Shown here piece after piece: positions 24,758 through 33,031 of a stretch of 64,000 nt of DNA (the stretch's first letter is position 1; each line of letters opens with the position of its first letter). The stretch comes from Salinimicrobium flavum (GTDB taxonomy: Bacteria > Bacteroidota > Bacteroidia > Flavobacteriales > Flavobacteriaceae). Under the pieces are notes generated by a model. The model had not been told where the DNA came from and searched no databases. It saw nothing but the letters and a program-made list of their open reading frames with translations. The stretch spans positions 930,001 to 994,000 of the forward strand of contig NZ_JBHULT010000006.1 in NCBI RefSeq assembly GCF_042684505.1, in the 5' to 3' direction. The translations under genes were made by a program, and so were the position numbers.

Positions 24758-25561
24758 TTAATTGTTATCTTCTTTTTTCTGTTCCCGGGCTTTTGCTACG
24801 GAATCTTTTTTCCTTTGACGCTCTTCCAGCAATTTTGCCCTTCTCTCTTCATATTCCTTCTGCTTGGCTGTCCTTACAGAATCTCTTAAACGTTTTCTTT
24901 CTTCAAGCAAGGCCTCCCGCTCATTCTTTCTTGCTTCCTGGATCTTTTTCCTTTCAGTGACCTCGGCATCCTGTTCTACAGTCTTGTCTTCACTTCTCAG
25001 CAGATCCTGCTTTTCTCTTCTTGACTCCAGCTGCTCCCTGTTTGAAGCTCTGGTAATACTTCTCAGCACCTGGTCACTTACATCCAACCTCTCAGCTGCA
25101 TAAAGGGTGATCACATCTGCCGATTTATCGAAGATAAGATCGTATTTTCTTGCTTCTGCAATTTCCTGTACCGCGACAAATACCTGATCCTGAATAGGTT
25201 TTATCAGTTGTAATTTCTGGGTAATGAGGTCCCCCTGGGGCCCGAACCTTTTCTGCTGGTATTCAAGGATCTTTTCTTCCTCAAACCTAATTTCGTCTTC
25301 ACGTTCTTCAATGAGCTCACTGGTTAGAAGCGGTTTTTCATTGGCCAACTCCTGTTTCATCTTTTCAATCCTGCTAAGTTCGGTCTCCACTTCCTTTTTC
25401 CATTGCTGGACCTTTCTCTCAAGTTGAGCAGAGGCTTCCTGATATTCAGGAACGTTCTGCAAGATGTATTCCATGTCTACATAACCAATTCTCACCGTTT
25501 GCTGTGCATTTGCGGTGAAACCGGCAAAAATTAGAGCGAGGGCTAAAATTGATCTTTTCAT
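24758..25561 (-). CDS. OmpH/Skp family periplasmic chaperone with extended charged tail
   Basis: The 267-residue protein has a signal peptide (about 1-19), the Skp core (RIGYVDMEYILQNVPEYQEA, then a coiled coil) up to about residue 165, and an additional tail of about 100 residues made almost only of Lys, Arg, Glu, Gln and Ala. The tail contains a 26-residue repeat (LLEERKRLRDSV at 218-229 and LLEERQRKKDSV at 244-255). It directly follows bamA. The tail is longer than in typical Skp and probably forms a single long charged helix. Confidence 0.92.
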   Translation of the reverse strand: MKRSILALALIFAGFTANAQQTVRIGYVDMEYILQNVPEYQEASAQLERKVQQWKKEVETELSRIEKMKQELANEKPLLTSELIEEREDEIRFEEEKILEYQQKRFGPQGDLITQKLQLIKPIQDQVFVAVQEIAEARKYDLIFDKSADVITLYAAERLDVSDQVLRSITRASNREQLESRREKQDLLRSEDKTVEQDAEVTERKKIQEARKNEREALLEERKRLRDSVRTAKQKEYEERRAKLLEERQRKKDSVAKAREQKKEDNN

Positions 25562-25594
25562 AGTTACATAGCTATTAGAAAATACCGTGCCAAA

Positions 25595-28264
25595 TTAAAA
25601 CTGTTGTCCAATTATAAAGTGAGTTTCCCAACCGTTTTTCTTGGTCTCACCCGGAACAGGATCAAATCCATATCCAAAATCAATACCCAGTAATCCAAAT
25701 GCAGGCATAAATATTCGTAGTCCTGCACCCGCAGATCTGTTAACCTCGAACGGGTTAAAATTCCTGAACCCATCATAAGAGGCACCTGCTTCCACAAAGG
25801 TTAAAGCATATATAGATGCGGTTGGCTTAAGGGTAATTGGATACCTTAATTCAAGCGAGTATTTGTTATAAATTGTTGCTCCGTCATTATCTGAAGCCCT
25901 GCTCATGCTGCCACGGTTCACCGGCACCAATGATTGGTTAGGATAACCTCTCATGGCTATGGCTTCCCTGCCATCAAGGCTGTAAGTTCCCATTCCGTCA
26001 CCTCCAAGGTAGAACCTTTCAAAAGGAGGAATTCCCCTATCATTATTATATGCTCCCAGGAATCCATATTCGGCATGAGCGCGCATTACTAATTTAGCAA
26101 ATAAATTCTCATACCATGTTCCATTGAACTTTATTTTGTAGAATTCCAGCCACTTATACTTTTCCTGGTCAATCTTGGCCGGGTCTCCAATAGGCTCTTC
26201 GCCTGCTCTCAAAGGCCGGGTTGGCACCAGTTGACCCGCAGAGTTATATGCGCCCTGGGTAAGTACCCCGTCTTCATTTTCAAGCTGGAACTCTCTTTCT
26301 TTGTCCAGGTTTGCATAATCTACATCATTGAAAAGGGAATAAGGTGGTGTAAATTTTGCCAGTATTTCAAATTTCGAACCTCCCATAGGGAAGATAGGAT
26401 TGGTAAAGGTATTATCCCTGGTTAAACCTACAGTGTAGGAAAGGTTGTTGGAATATCCGTCTCCAAAAGTGAATAAACCGGTGTTGTAATTGCTAAGGTT
26501 GTAATGTTGAAAGGCAACGGCATGTGATAAGACAAAAAAGTCATCTGGCACCGTTAACCTTTTGGCAAGTCCAAGAGTTATCCCAGATATAGAGAACTTA
26601 CGATCCTTATCTGCTTTCCTGTTGCGGTAGTCATAAAAATATTGTTCTGTATGTTGTAATGAGAGAGAGAGTCTTCTAGGTTTAACTCCTCCCCACCAGG
26701 GTTCAGAGAATGAAAGGCTGTAGGTTTGATAATATGTACTGGCTTGTGCCCGCAGGGAAAGGGTTTGTCCGTCTCCCATAGGTAATGGTTTATAAGCTTC
26801 CTTGTCAAACAGTCCTGCAAGAGAGAAGTTATTGAACGAAAGGCCAAGGGTTCCTACGAAACCACCTCCACCATAACCACCCTGAAGCTCTATCTGGCTG
26901 GCACCGGCTTCAACTACAGAGTATTCAAGGTCAAGTGTTCCGCTGTTGGGATCTACATTCTTGAAGTCAGGCTTCAGGTTTTCGGCATCAAAGAATCCCA
27001 ACTGCCCAAGTTCCCTAACCGTTCTTACTACGTCCTCTTTGCTGTATTTGTTTCCCGGTTTGGTCCTGATCTCCCGGTAGATCACGTGATCTTTCGTCTT
27101 GTCGTTACCTACTACCGAAATATCGTTAAAATAAGCCACTTTTCCTTCCCTTATCCTTATTTCAAAGTCAATAGTGTCATTGTAGACCTTTACTTCAACA
27201 GGGTTGATGTTGGAGAACAGGTAACCGGTGTTCTGGTATTTGTTGGTAAGGTCATTCGCATCGGGTTTGGTTTCATCGGCGATCTGTTTTTCCAATAAAA
27301 CCCCGTTATATACATCTCCCTTGCTTATTCCAAGGGTTCTCTGCAACTCAGCGTCTGAATATACGCTGTTCCCCACGAAATTTATATTTCCGAAGTAATA
27401 TTGATTCCCTTCTTCGAGTTTAAGCCTAAGCGCCACGTCGTCTTCATCTCTTTTGATGAGCGTGTCTGAAACAATACGGGCATCACGGTAGCCTCTTTCC
27501 TTATAGGCGTCAAGGATATTCTCTTTATCTGTTTCGTAATCCTCAGGTATAAACTTTGACCTTTTCCAGAACCTAAAGAAGTTTTGTTCTTTGGTCTTTT
27601 TCATTTGACGTTTTAGGAATCCGTTTGAAAGTGCCTCGTTGCCTTCGAATTCAATATCTTCAATCTTCACTCTTTCCCCTTTGTCAATATTGACAACCAG
27701 GTTCATTAAATTTGCGCCGGTCGTATCTTCGGCAGGAACGGCATTGATATAGACCTTTGTGTTGAGGTAACCGTCTTCCCTGTAATTGTTTTCAATATAA
27801 TTCTTAGTGGTGGTAAGGAGGTTCTCGGTGACCTTCGCACCTGGCGTGAGCTTATTTTCCTTGATCAATTCCTCCTGTTGTTTTTTCTTTACCCCCTGAA
27901 TCTTTACGTCGGCCAGGGCAGGTACTTCCTGGATCTCCAGTTCAAGGTTGGCCGTGTCTCCTTCTATACTGGTCACATAAATGTTGATGTCGCTGAAAAG
28001 TCCCAGATCCCAGAGTTTTTTCAAAACTTTACTGATCCTGTCCCCGGGAATGTAAATCTTTTCACCTTTCTTTAATCCTGTAAAGGCAATCACGGTTTGC
28101 TCGTTATAAGAAACGGTACCCGTAACATTTATATCTCCTATGATGTATTCTTTGCCATTTGCAAGTGGCAGGTCCTGTGCTTGTGAATGGATGCTGTAAA
28201 AAAGGCAAAATGCCAGGAGTGCTATTATATTCTTTGTTGTAGATGCACTAACTAAGTTGCTCAC
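25595..28264 (-). CDS. bamA: Outer-membrane assembly factor BamA
   Basis: BamA (Omp85) folds beta-barrel proteins into the outer membrane. The protein has a signal peptide ending near QAQ, five POTRA-like repeats (about residues 40-430, each with a pattern like INVTGTVSYNEQTV or INFVGNSVYSDAEL) and a C-terminal 16-stranded barrel with the hallmark loop VRGYP-type sequence AMRGYPNQSL and C-terminus FIIGQQF. I place the start at the GTG at 28264, which overlaps the end of uppS by 17 bases; the frame extends upstream but only as sequence overlapping uppS that gives no signal peptide. Length is about 889 residues. Confidence 0.94.
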   Translation of the reverse strand: MSNLVSASTTKNIIALLAFCLFYSIHSQAQDLPLANGKEYIIGDINVTGTVSYNEQTVIAFTGLKKGEKIYIPGDRISKVLKKLWDLGLFSDINIYVTSIEGDTANLELEIQEVPALADVKIQGVKKKQQEELIKENKLTPGAKVTENLLTTTKNYIENNYREDGYLNTKVYINAVPAEDTTGANLMNLVVNIDKGERVKIEDIEFEGNEALSNGFLKRQMKKTKEQNFFRFWKRSKFIPEDYETDKENILDAYKERGYRDARIVSDTLIKRDEDDVALRLKLEEGNQYYFGNINFVGNSVYSDAELQRTLGISKGDVYNGVLLEKQIADETKPDANDLTNKYQNTGYLFSNINPVEVKVYNDTIDFEIRIREGKVAYFNDISVVGNDKTKDHVIYREIRTKPGNKYSKEDVVRTVRELGQLGFFDAENLKPDFKNVDPNSGTLDLEYSVVEAGASQIELQGGYGGGGFVGTLGLSFNNFSLAGLFDKEAYKPLPMGDGQTLSLRAQASTYYQTYSLSFSEPWWGGVKPRRLSLSLQHTEQYFYDYRNRKADKDRKFSISGITLGLAKRLTVPDDFFVLSHAVAFQHYNLSNYNTGLFTFGDGYSNNLSYTVGLTRDNTFTNPIFPMGGSKFEILAKFTPPYSLFNDVDYANLDKEREFQLENEDGVLTQGAYNSAGQLVPTRPLRAGEEPIGDPAKIDQEKYKWLEFYKIKFNGTWYENLFAKLVMRAHAEYGFLGAYNNDRGIPPFERFYLGGDGMGTYSLDGREAIAMRGYPNQSLVPVNRGSMSRASDNDGATIYNKYSLELRYPITLKPTASIYALTFVEAGASYDGFRNFNPFEVNRSAGAGLRIFMPAFGLLGIDFGYGFDPVPGETKKNGWETHFIIGQQF

Positions 28265-28988
28265 TTGTTTTTCCAAATCTTCGTTCTCTGTTTTGATAAT
28301 TATAAATGGCCTCAAAAAGATCCTCCTTACGGAAATCCGGCCATAGTATTTCTGAAAAATATAACTCTGCATAAGCAATTTGCCATAAAAGGAAGTTGCT
28401 AATGCGCTGTTCCCCGCTGGTCCTGATCAAAAGATCTACATCGGGTAAATTTCGGGTGTAAAGATGCTCATTTATAACCGATTCATCAATAGCTTTCGAG
28501 GAAATCTCGTCGTTTTTGACTTTTTCGGCAATTTCTTTTATTGCATGGGTAAGTTCTTCCCTTGAACCATAGCTTAAAGCGAGTGTAAGCGTCATGCGGT
28601 TATTGCCGCTGGTTTTTTTGATCACTTCTTCAAGTTCCCTATTTGCTTTTGCAGGTAAATTTTCGAGACAACCTATGGCATTCAGCTTAATGTCATTGTC
28701 CTGAAGAGTTTTGATCTCCTTTTTAAGCGAGGAGACCAATAGCTTCATAAGGGTGTCAACTTCACGCTTGGGTCGGTTCCAGTTCTCTGTGGAAAATGCA
28801 TATAAAGTAAGGTTTTTGATACCTGTTTCACTGCTGGCCTCCACCACCTCGCGTACGGCTTTTGTGCCCTTTTCATGCCCCATTGCACGAACCAATCCCT
28901 GCTTTTTGGCCCACCTGCCGTTGCCATCCATGATGATGGCTATGTGTTGCGGTAATTTTTCGGGATCGATCTTTTCTTTAAAATTCAT
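28248..28988 (-). CDS. uppS: Isoprenyl (undecaprenyl diphosphate) synthase
   Basis: UppS condenses isopentenyl diphosphate units onto farnesyl diphosphate to give the C55 lipid carrier for peptidoglycan and surface glycans. The 246-residue cytoplasmic enzyme shows the catalytic Asp21 in IAIIMDGNGRWA and the conserved later motifs LYAFSTENWNRP and DLLIRTSGEQRISNFLLWQ. It sits between the PorG-like gene and bamA, with overlapping or nearly touching ends, in one envelope operon. Confidence 0.96.
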   Translation of the reverse strand: MNFKEKIDPEKLPQHIAIIMDGNGRWAKKQGLVRAMGHEKGTKAVREVVEASSETGIKNLTLYAFSTENWNRPKREVDTLMKLLVSSLKKEIKTLQDNDIKLNAIGCLENLPAKANRELEEVIKKTSGNNRMTLTLALSYGSREELTHAIKEIAEKVKNDEISSKAIDESVINEHLYTRNLPDVDLLIRTSGEQRISNFLLWQIAYAELYFSEILWPDFRKEDLFEAIYNYQNRERRFGKTSEQLS

Positions 28989-28989
28989 A

Positions 28990-29706
28990 TTAGTATTTGT
29001 TGAAGCAGTCAGCTCCTCTTCCGAAGTTGAAAGTTAGGTAGATGCCGGTAAATACATACCAGTCTGTGGTGTTGGAATTCCCGAAGTTCCAACGGTTGTA
29101 TTCTCCGTTTACTTCTGAAGGCTGACTACCGTCCAGGTTATCTGTAAACGTATAACGGGCGCCTATCTCAATGCCGCCGGCCATAAAATTGGTCAGGGTT
29201 TGTTTATAGCCCATCACTAAAGGGACGGAAAATTCCCAGTTATTGCCTGCCTCCTCCAATTCGTTGTTGGCAGGGTTCGTATACGCCCTGTTGCGCAGCA
29301 TAAAATGCTTGGCGTGATAATAATTGATGCCGGTATAGAGATATGGGGTAGACTGGTAGGTATTCGCGTGCAGATCCCATTCCCAAAAAGTGAATTCAAG
29401 GCCAAGGGAAGCTTCGGCTATGGTATTGGAAAAGGAATACCCCCTTTGTTGCCGGCGGGTGTCGTGAGAGTTTGCGTCATCAGCCTCAATCTCTGCGTAA
29501 AGCAGTGATAGCCTGAAGGCATGCCTGTCACTTCGGTTCCATTTTACCAGCCCGCCAAAGACGAGATTACTGGGCCTTATATAGGTAGAGTTGCCCACGT
29601 CCCCTATGTAATTCGCGCCTCCTATAAAAGGGCCAATCTCAAAATTCTGGGAATATGCCTGGTTGCCAAAAAAGAACATAAGGACCATAACAACTATATA
29701 CCTCAT
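28990..29706 (-). CDS. porG: PorG-like T9SS outer-membrane protein (DUF6089)
   Basis: The 238-residue protein has a signal peptide (about 1-19) and an eight-stranded outer-membrane barrel pattern beginning FEIGPFIGGANYIGDVG and ending FTGIYLTFNFGRGADCFNKY. This is the DUF6089/PorG family, which in Porphyromonas gingivalis is associated with the type IX secretion machinery. It begins two bases before uppS and shares its operon. The family match is from recall of the N-terminal and central motifs (GGLVKWN, RLSLLYAEIEADD); direct evidence of a T9SS role in this organism is absent. Confidence 0.75.
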   Translation of the reverse strand: MRYIVVMVLMFFFGNQAYSQNFEIGPFIGGANYIGDVGNSTYIRPSNLVFGGLVKWNRSDRHAFRLSLLYAEIEADDANSHDTRRQQRGYSFSNTIAEASLGLEFTFWEWDLHANTYQSTPYLYTGINYYHAKHFMLRNRAYTNPANNELEEAGNNWEFSVPLVMGYKQTLTNFMAGGIEIGARYTFTDNLDGSQPSEVNGEYNRWNFGNSNTTDWYVFTGIYLTFNFGRGADCFNKY

Positions 29707-29723
29707 AGGTTTTCAAAAGTTTG

Positions 29724-29752
29724 CAAATATAACAATAATGTTTGCTCCACAA
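29724..29752 (-). promoter_or_regulatory. Promoter of the porG-uppS-bamA-ompH operon
   Basis: On the minus strand TTG (29750-29752) is followed after 18 nt by TATATTTG (29724-29731), a good -33/-7 pair. The porG ATG starts 17 nt downstream, so the leader is short. Confidence 0.7.
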
Positions 29753-29806
29753 TAATTTGAGCGGATTTGTACTTAAGCATTAACAACTTTCAGAGGTTTT
29801 TATTGT

Positions 29807-30691
29807 TCAATTGCGCTTGTCTTCTCCCCATAAGAGTTTTTTCCGAAGGGTCTTTAAAAAGGTGTCTCCGGTGAATTGTATCATTTTAATTTTGAAAGGG
29901 GCTTTCTCTATGGTAACCGTCGTATTTTTCTTTAGGGTAGCGATACGGGAGTCCATAGAGACCAGGTATTCATCTTCTCTTCCAGAGACCTTTAAAGTGA
30001 TCTTTGTATTGTCTTTAATGATCAAAGGGCGGGCATTCAAATTATGGGGTGCAATAGGGGTAATGGCCAGGGCTTTAGTCGCGGGGGTGATCACCGGGCC
30101 TCCGCAGCTAAGGGAATATCCGGTAGAACCCGTAGGGGTTGAAATGATAAGGCCATCTGCCCAATACGCCGTGAGGTATTCTTCATCAAGCCAGGTTTCA
30201 ATGGTGATCATGGAGGTGGTGTTCTTCCTGCTTACCGCGATCTCGTTAAGAGCATAATTACTGTCGCAGAGGTCTTTATCTTCAGGCTCTGTCCTCATGC
30301 ACAAAAGTGTTCTTTCAGAAATGGTGTATTCTTTTTTGATGAGCCTGGCAATGGTGCCGCGAATGTTCTCCTTATTTACCGTGGCAAGAAAACCAAGGCG
30401 GCCGGTATTTATACCCATTACCGGGATGTTGAGGTCCTTGATATAATTTATCGCCTTTAAAATGGTTCCGTCACCACCCACGCTCATAAACACATCATAG
30501 GAGTCATCCAGTTTTGTAAAGGTCTTGATGTGGCTAAAGCCTTTTTCGATGCTTTGATTTTGTTCGATCAGCTTCAGGAACTCCTCTTCAATAACGATCT
30601 CAATTTCTTCATGATCGAGTACATTGAGCAGTTCTTCAATATAGACACTGGAATTGACATGATAGAATTGACCATAGATACCTATCTTCAT
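29807..30691 (-). CDS. nadK: NAD kinase
   Basis: NadK phosphorylates NAD to NADP in the cytoplasm. The 294-residue protein has the catalytic GGDGT at residues 72-76, then GINTGRLGFLA and the NAD-binding STPTGSTGYSLSCGGPV segment. It follows the CBS-domain gene by two bases, a pairing that is conserved in flavobacteria, and precedes the porG promoter. Confidence 0.96.
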   Translation of the reverse strand: MKIGIYGQFYHVNSSVYIEELLNVLDHEEIEIVIEEEFLKLIEQNQSIEKGFSHIKTFTKLDDSYDVFMSVGGDGTILKAINYIKDLNIPVMGINTGRLGFLATVNKENIRGTIARLIKKEYTISERTLLCMRTEPEDKDLCDSNYALNEIAVSRKNTTSMITIETWLDEEYLTAYWADGLIISTPTGSTGYSLSCGGPVITPATKALAITPIAPHNLNARPLIIKDNTKITLKVSGREDEYLVSMDSRIATLKKNTTVTIEKAPFKIKMIQFTGDTFLKTLRKKLLWGEDKRN

Positions 30692-30693
30692 GT

Positions 30694-31350
30694 TTAAATA
30701 TTTAGGTATTTATCCAGGTATCTGGAGCGGTCCTTTAAATCAGCAGAGTATGAATCTTCCTGGTGGGAGGATATTACTTTGTATCCATATCTGCGGAAGG
30801 TTTGAAGCAAGGTATTAATAGGGGTAATTCCGGTTTTAACGGTTATCTGCGCAAGATCGTCCTCAATATTCGAAAGAAATGCACCTAATACGTGAGCTCC
30901 GTTAGATTCCACGATCTGGCAGATCTCACTGAAGGAGTAGTCCTTATAGCCCTTTTCCACGATCAATATCCCACCGGGGTTATTCAGAAAAGGGGTTTCA
31001 GTGAAAAGGTTCATGATGTCATGCAATTCAACATATCCAAGGTATTTATTCTCTTCATCAAGTACCGGAATTATATTACACTGGTTCCTGGAAAAAGCAT
31101 GGAGTACATCCAGCCAGTTGTCGCTCTCCCGGGCAAAAAACCCCTCAAGGGCATAGTGGTAGTGTTCAACGGTTTTCGAGGCATCAAAGGAATGAATATC
31201 ATTTTCAGACATACTCCCCACATAAATTCCCTTGTTTTGCACCGGTATATGGGTGTAGCTCACCTGGTCTAAAATAGACTGCAGGTCCCCGATTTTCGAG
31301 GTAGTCTCCGGGATTTCAATCTCATTAATAATATACGGCTGTATGTTCAT
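30694..31350 (-). CDS. CBS-domain protein
   Basis: A pair of CBS motifs covers about residues 10-120 (IPVQNKGIYVGSMSENDI; NIIPVLDEENKYLGYVELHDIMNLF), and the remainder (about 130-218) is an ACT-like alpha/beta segment (GILIVEKGYKDYSFSEICQI). CBS pairs bind adenine nucleotides and often regulate partner proteins. Because it is translationally linked to nadK, it may sense nucleotide levels, but this is inference. ATG at 31350 is chosen over a start seven codons upstream because the family begins at MNIQPYI. Confidence 0.85.
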   Translation of the reverse strand: MNIQPYIINEIEIPETTSKIGDLQSILDQVSYTHIPVQNKGIYVGSMSENDIHSFDASKTVEHYHYALEGFFARESDNWLDVLHAFSRNQCNIIPVLDEENKYLGYVELHDIMNLFTETPFLNNPGGILIVEKGYKDYSFSEICQIVESNGAHVLGAFLSNIEDDLAQITVKTGITPINTLLQTFRRYGYKVISSHQEDSYSADLKDRSRYLDKYLNI

Positions 31351-31411
31351 AACGCCTCGATTTTTCTGCAAATTAATTAAAATAAAGTACTTTTTTGCCT
31401 ATTCAACTTTG

Positions 31412-31419
31412 TATTTTTG
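31412..31419 (+). promoter_or_regulatory. -7 element before pdxJ
   Basis: TATTTTTG matches TAnnTTTG 20 nt upstream of the pdxJ ATG. The best upstream TTG is only 14 nt away, so the -33 element is unclear. Confidence 0.45.
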
Positions 31420-31438
31420 TTTGAAATAACTGCGAAAA

Positions 31439-32155
31439 ATGACCAAGTTAAGTGTAAATATAAACAAGATCGCGACCCTTAGAAACTCCCGGGGAGGCGA
31501 CGTTCCCAACGTGGTGCAGGTGGCTAAAGACGTACAAAGGTTTGGGGGAGAAGGCATCACCGTACACCCAAGGCCCGATGAGCGGCATATCAGGTACCAG
31601 GACGTTTTTGATCTTAGACCCATTGTTTATACTGAATTCAATATTGAAGGGAACCCCATAAAACAATTCGTAGACCTGGTACTTAGGGCAAAACCCGAGC
31701 AGGTCACCCTTGTCCCCGATGCTGAAGATGCCATTACCTCGAATGCCGGTTGGGACACGATCAAACACCGGGATTTCCTGCAAGAGATCATCGCTGAGTT
31801 CAAAAATAACAGTATTCGCACCTCCATTTTCGTCGATCCTGACCCAAAGATGATTGAAGGAGCGGTAAAAACCGGAACTGACAGGATCGAACTTTATACC
31901 GAGGAATTCGCCACTCAGTATGCTAAAGGTAATAAGGCTGCTGTCGAACCTTATACCCGTTGTGCAGAGATCGCCGGGGAACTTGGACTGGGAATTAATG
32001 CCGGCCACGACCTTTCTCTGCAAAACATCAGGTTCTTTAAAGAAAATATTCCCGGATTACTGGAGGTTTCCATAGGACATGCCCTTATTGCGGAATCTAT
32101 CTACATGGGACTTGAAAATGTGATTGGCCAATATCTAAAACTTCTGAAAGATTAA
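31439..32155 (+). CDS. pdxJ: Pyridoxine 5'-phosphate synthase
   Basis: PdxJ condenses 3-amino-1-phosphohydroxyacetone with deoxyxylulose 5-phosphate to form pyridoxine phosphate (vitamin B6). The 238-residue TIM barrel has the conserved starts LSVNINKIATLRNSRGG and the phosphate-binding EVSIGHALIAESIYMGL near the C-terminus, plus GGEGITVHPRPDERHI. Its stop codon shares one base with the next start (TAATG), so the two genes are coupled. Confidence 0.97.
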   Translation: MTKLSVNINKIATLRNSRGGDVPNVVQVAKDVQRFGGEGITVHPRPDERHIRYQDVFDLRPIVYTEFNIEGNPIKQFVDLVLRAKPEQVTLVPDAEDAITSNAGWDTIKHRDFLQEIIAEFKNNSIRTSIFVDPDPKMIEGAVKTGTDRIELYTEEFATQYAKGNKAAVEPYTRCAEIAGELGLGINAGHDLSLQNIRFFKENIPGLLEVSIGHALIAESIYMGLENVIGQYLKLLKD

Positions 32156-32916
32156 TGAAATTACATGCTACTGTTTTAGGAGAAGGAAAACCCATTTTGA
32201 TCCTGCATGGATTCCTGGGAATGAGCGACAACTGGAAAACCGTTGGAAAGGAATTGGCCGGTGCGGGTTATGAAGTACATTTGATCGACCAGCGAAACCA
32301 TGGTAGAAGTCCTCACAGTGAAGAGTTCAATTATCTGGTTATGGCCCGTGACCTAAAAGAATATATAGATTCCCACTCGCTGGCGAACTGTATCCTTCTT
32401 GGGCATTCTATGGGTGGAAAAACAGCTATGACCGCTGCGGCCCTTTTTCCTCATATCCTGGATAAACTTATCGTTGTAGATATCGCTCCCAAATATTACG
32501 CCCCACACCACCAGCAGATCCTTGAAGGATTGCAGGCGATAGAAGAGGCCAGTCTTTCTTCAAGGGGTGAGGCAGAAGACCTGCTCGCAGAATATGTAAA
32601 AGAGGAGGGTATTCGCCTTTTTCTCCTGAAAAACCTTTACTGGAAAACAAAAACCAGATTGGCACTTAGGTTAAACCTGGAGGCATTAATTAAAAACATT
32701 GAGGAAGTAGGCCAGGCCCTGGATCCCGATGCTGTATATAACAAACCCACCTTATTTATTCGGGGTGAAAGATCTGATTACATAACCGTGGAGGATGAAC
32801 GGCTAATTGAAAAACATTTTCCGGAAGCTGAAGTAGTCACTATTCCTAAATCAGGGCACTGGGTACACGCTGAGAATAAAAAGGCCTTTTTACAGGCCGT
32901 AATGAATTTCCTGTAA
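32155..32916 (+). CDS. Alpha/beta-fold hydrolase
   Basis: The 253-residue hydrolase resembles the YbfF/esterase group. The nucleophile elbow is GHSMGG with Ser85, the oxyanion loop is LHGFLGMSDNW, and the catalytic His is probably His235 in SGHWVHAE. Its natural substrate is unknown. It overlaps pdxJ by one base, an arrangement common in flavobacteria. Confidence 0.9.
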   Translation: MKLHATVLGEGKPILILHGFLGMSDNWKTVGKELAGAGYEVHLIDQRNHGRSPHSEEFNYLVMARDLKEYIDSHSLANCILLGHSMGGKTAMTAAALFPHILDKLIVVDIAPKYYAPHHQQILEGLQAIEEASLSSRGEAEDLLAEYVKEEGIRLFLLKNLYWKTKTRLALRLNLEALIKNIEEVGQALDPDAVYNKPTLFIRGERSDYITVEDERLIEKHFPEAEVVTIPKSGHWVHAENKKAFLQAVMNFL

Positions 32917-32963
32917 TCATTTTATCTTTTTATTGTGCACGCATAATAAAATGACAGTTATTC

Positions 32964-32993
32964 TTGCATTATATCTATTTTGTGCTATTTTTG
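32964..32993 (+). promoter_or_regulatory. Promoter of the FadL/SGNH lipoprotein pair
   Basis: TTG (32964-32966), 19 nt, then TATTTTTG (32986-32993). The ATG is 38 nt downstream. Confidence 0.75.
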
Positions 32994-33031
32994 AACCAAT
33001 GATCCGAATATTTTAATCTTTAATCCTAATT

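Noticed and set aside
28265..28378. Longer N-terminus for BamA
   Set aside because: The extension overlaps uppS, has no signal peptide and would bury the real one; GTG at 28264 gives a normal signal sequence.
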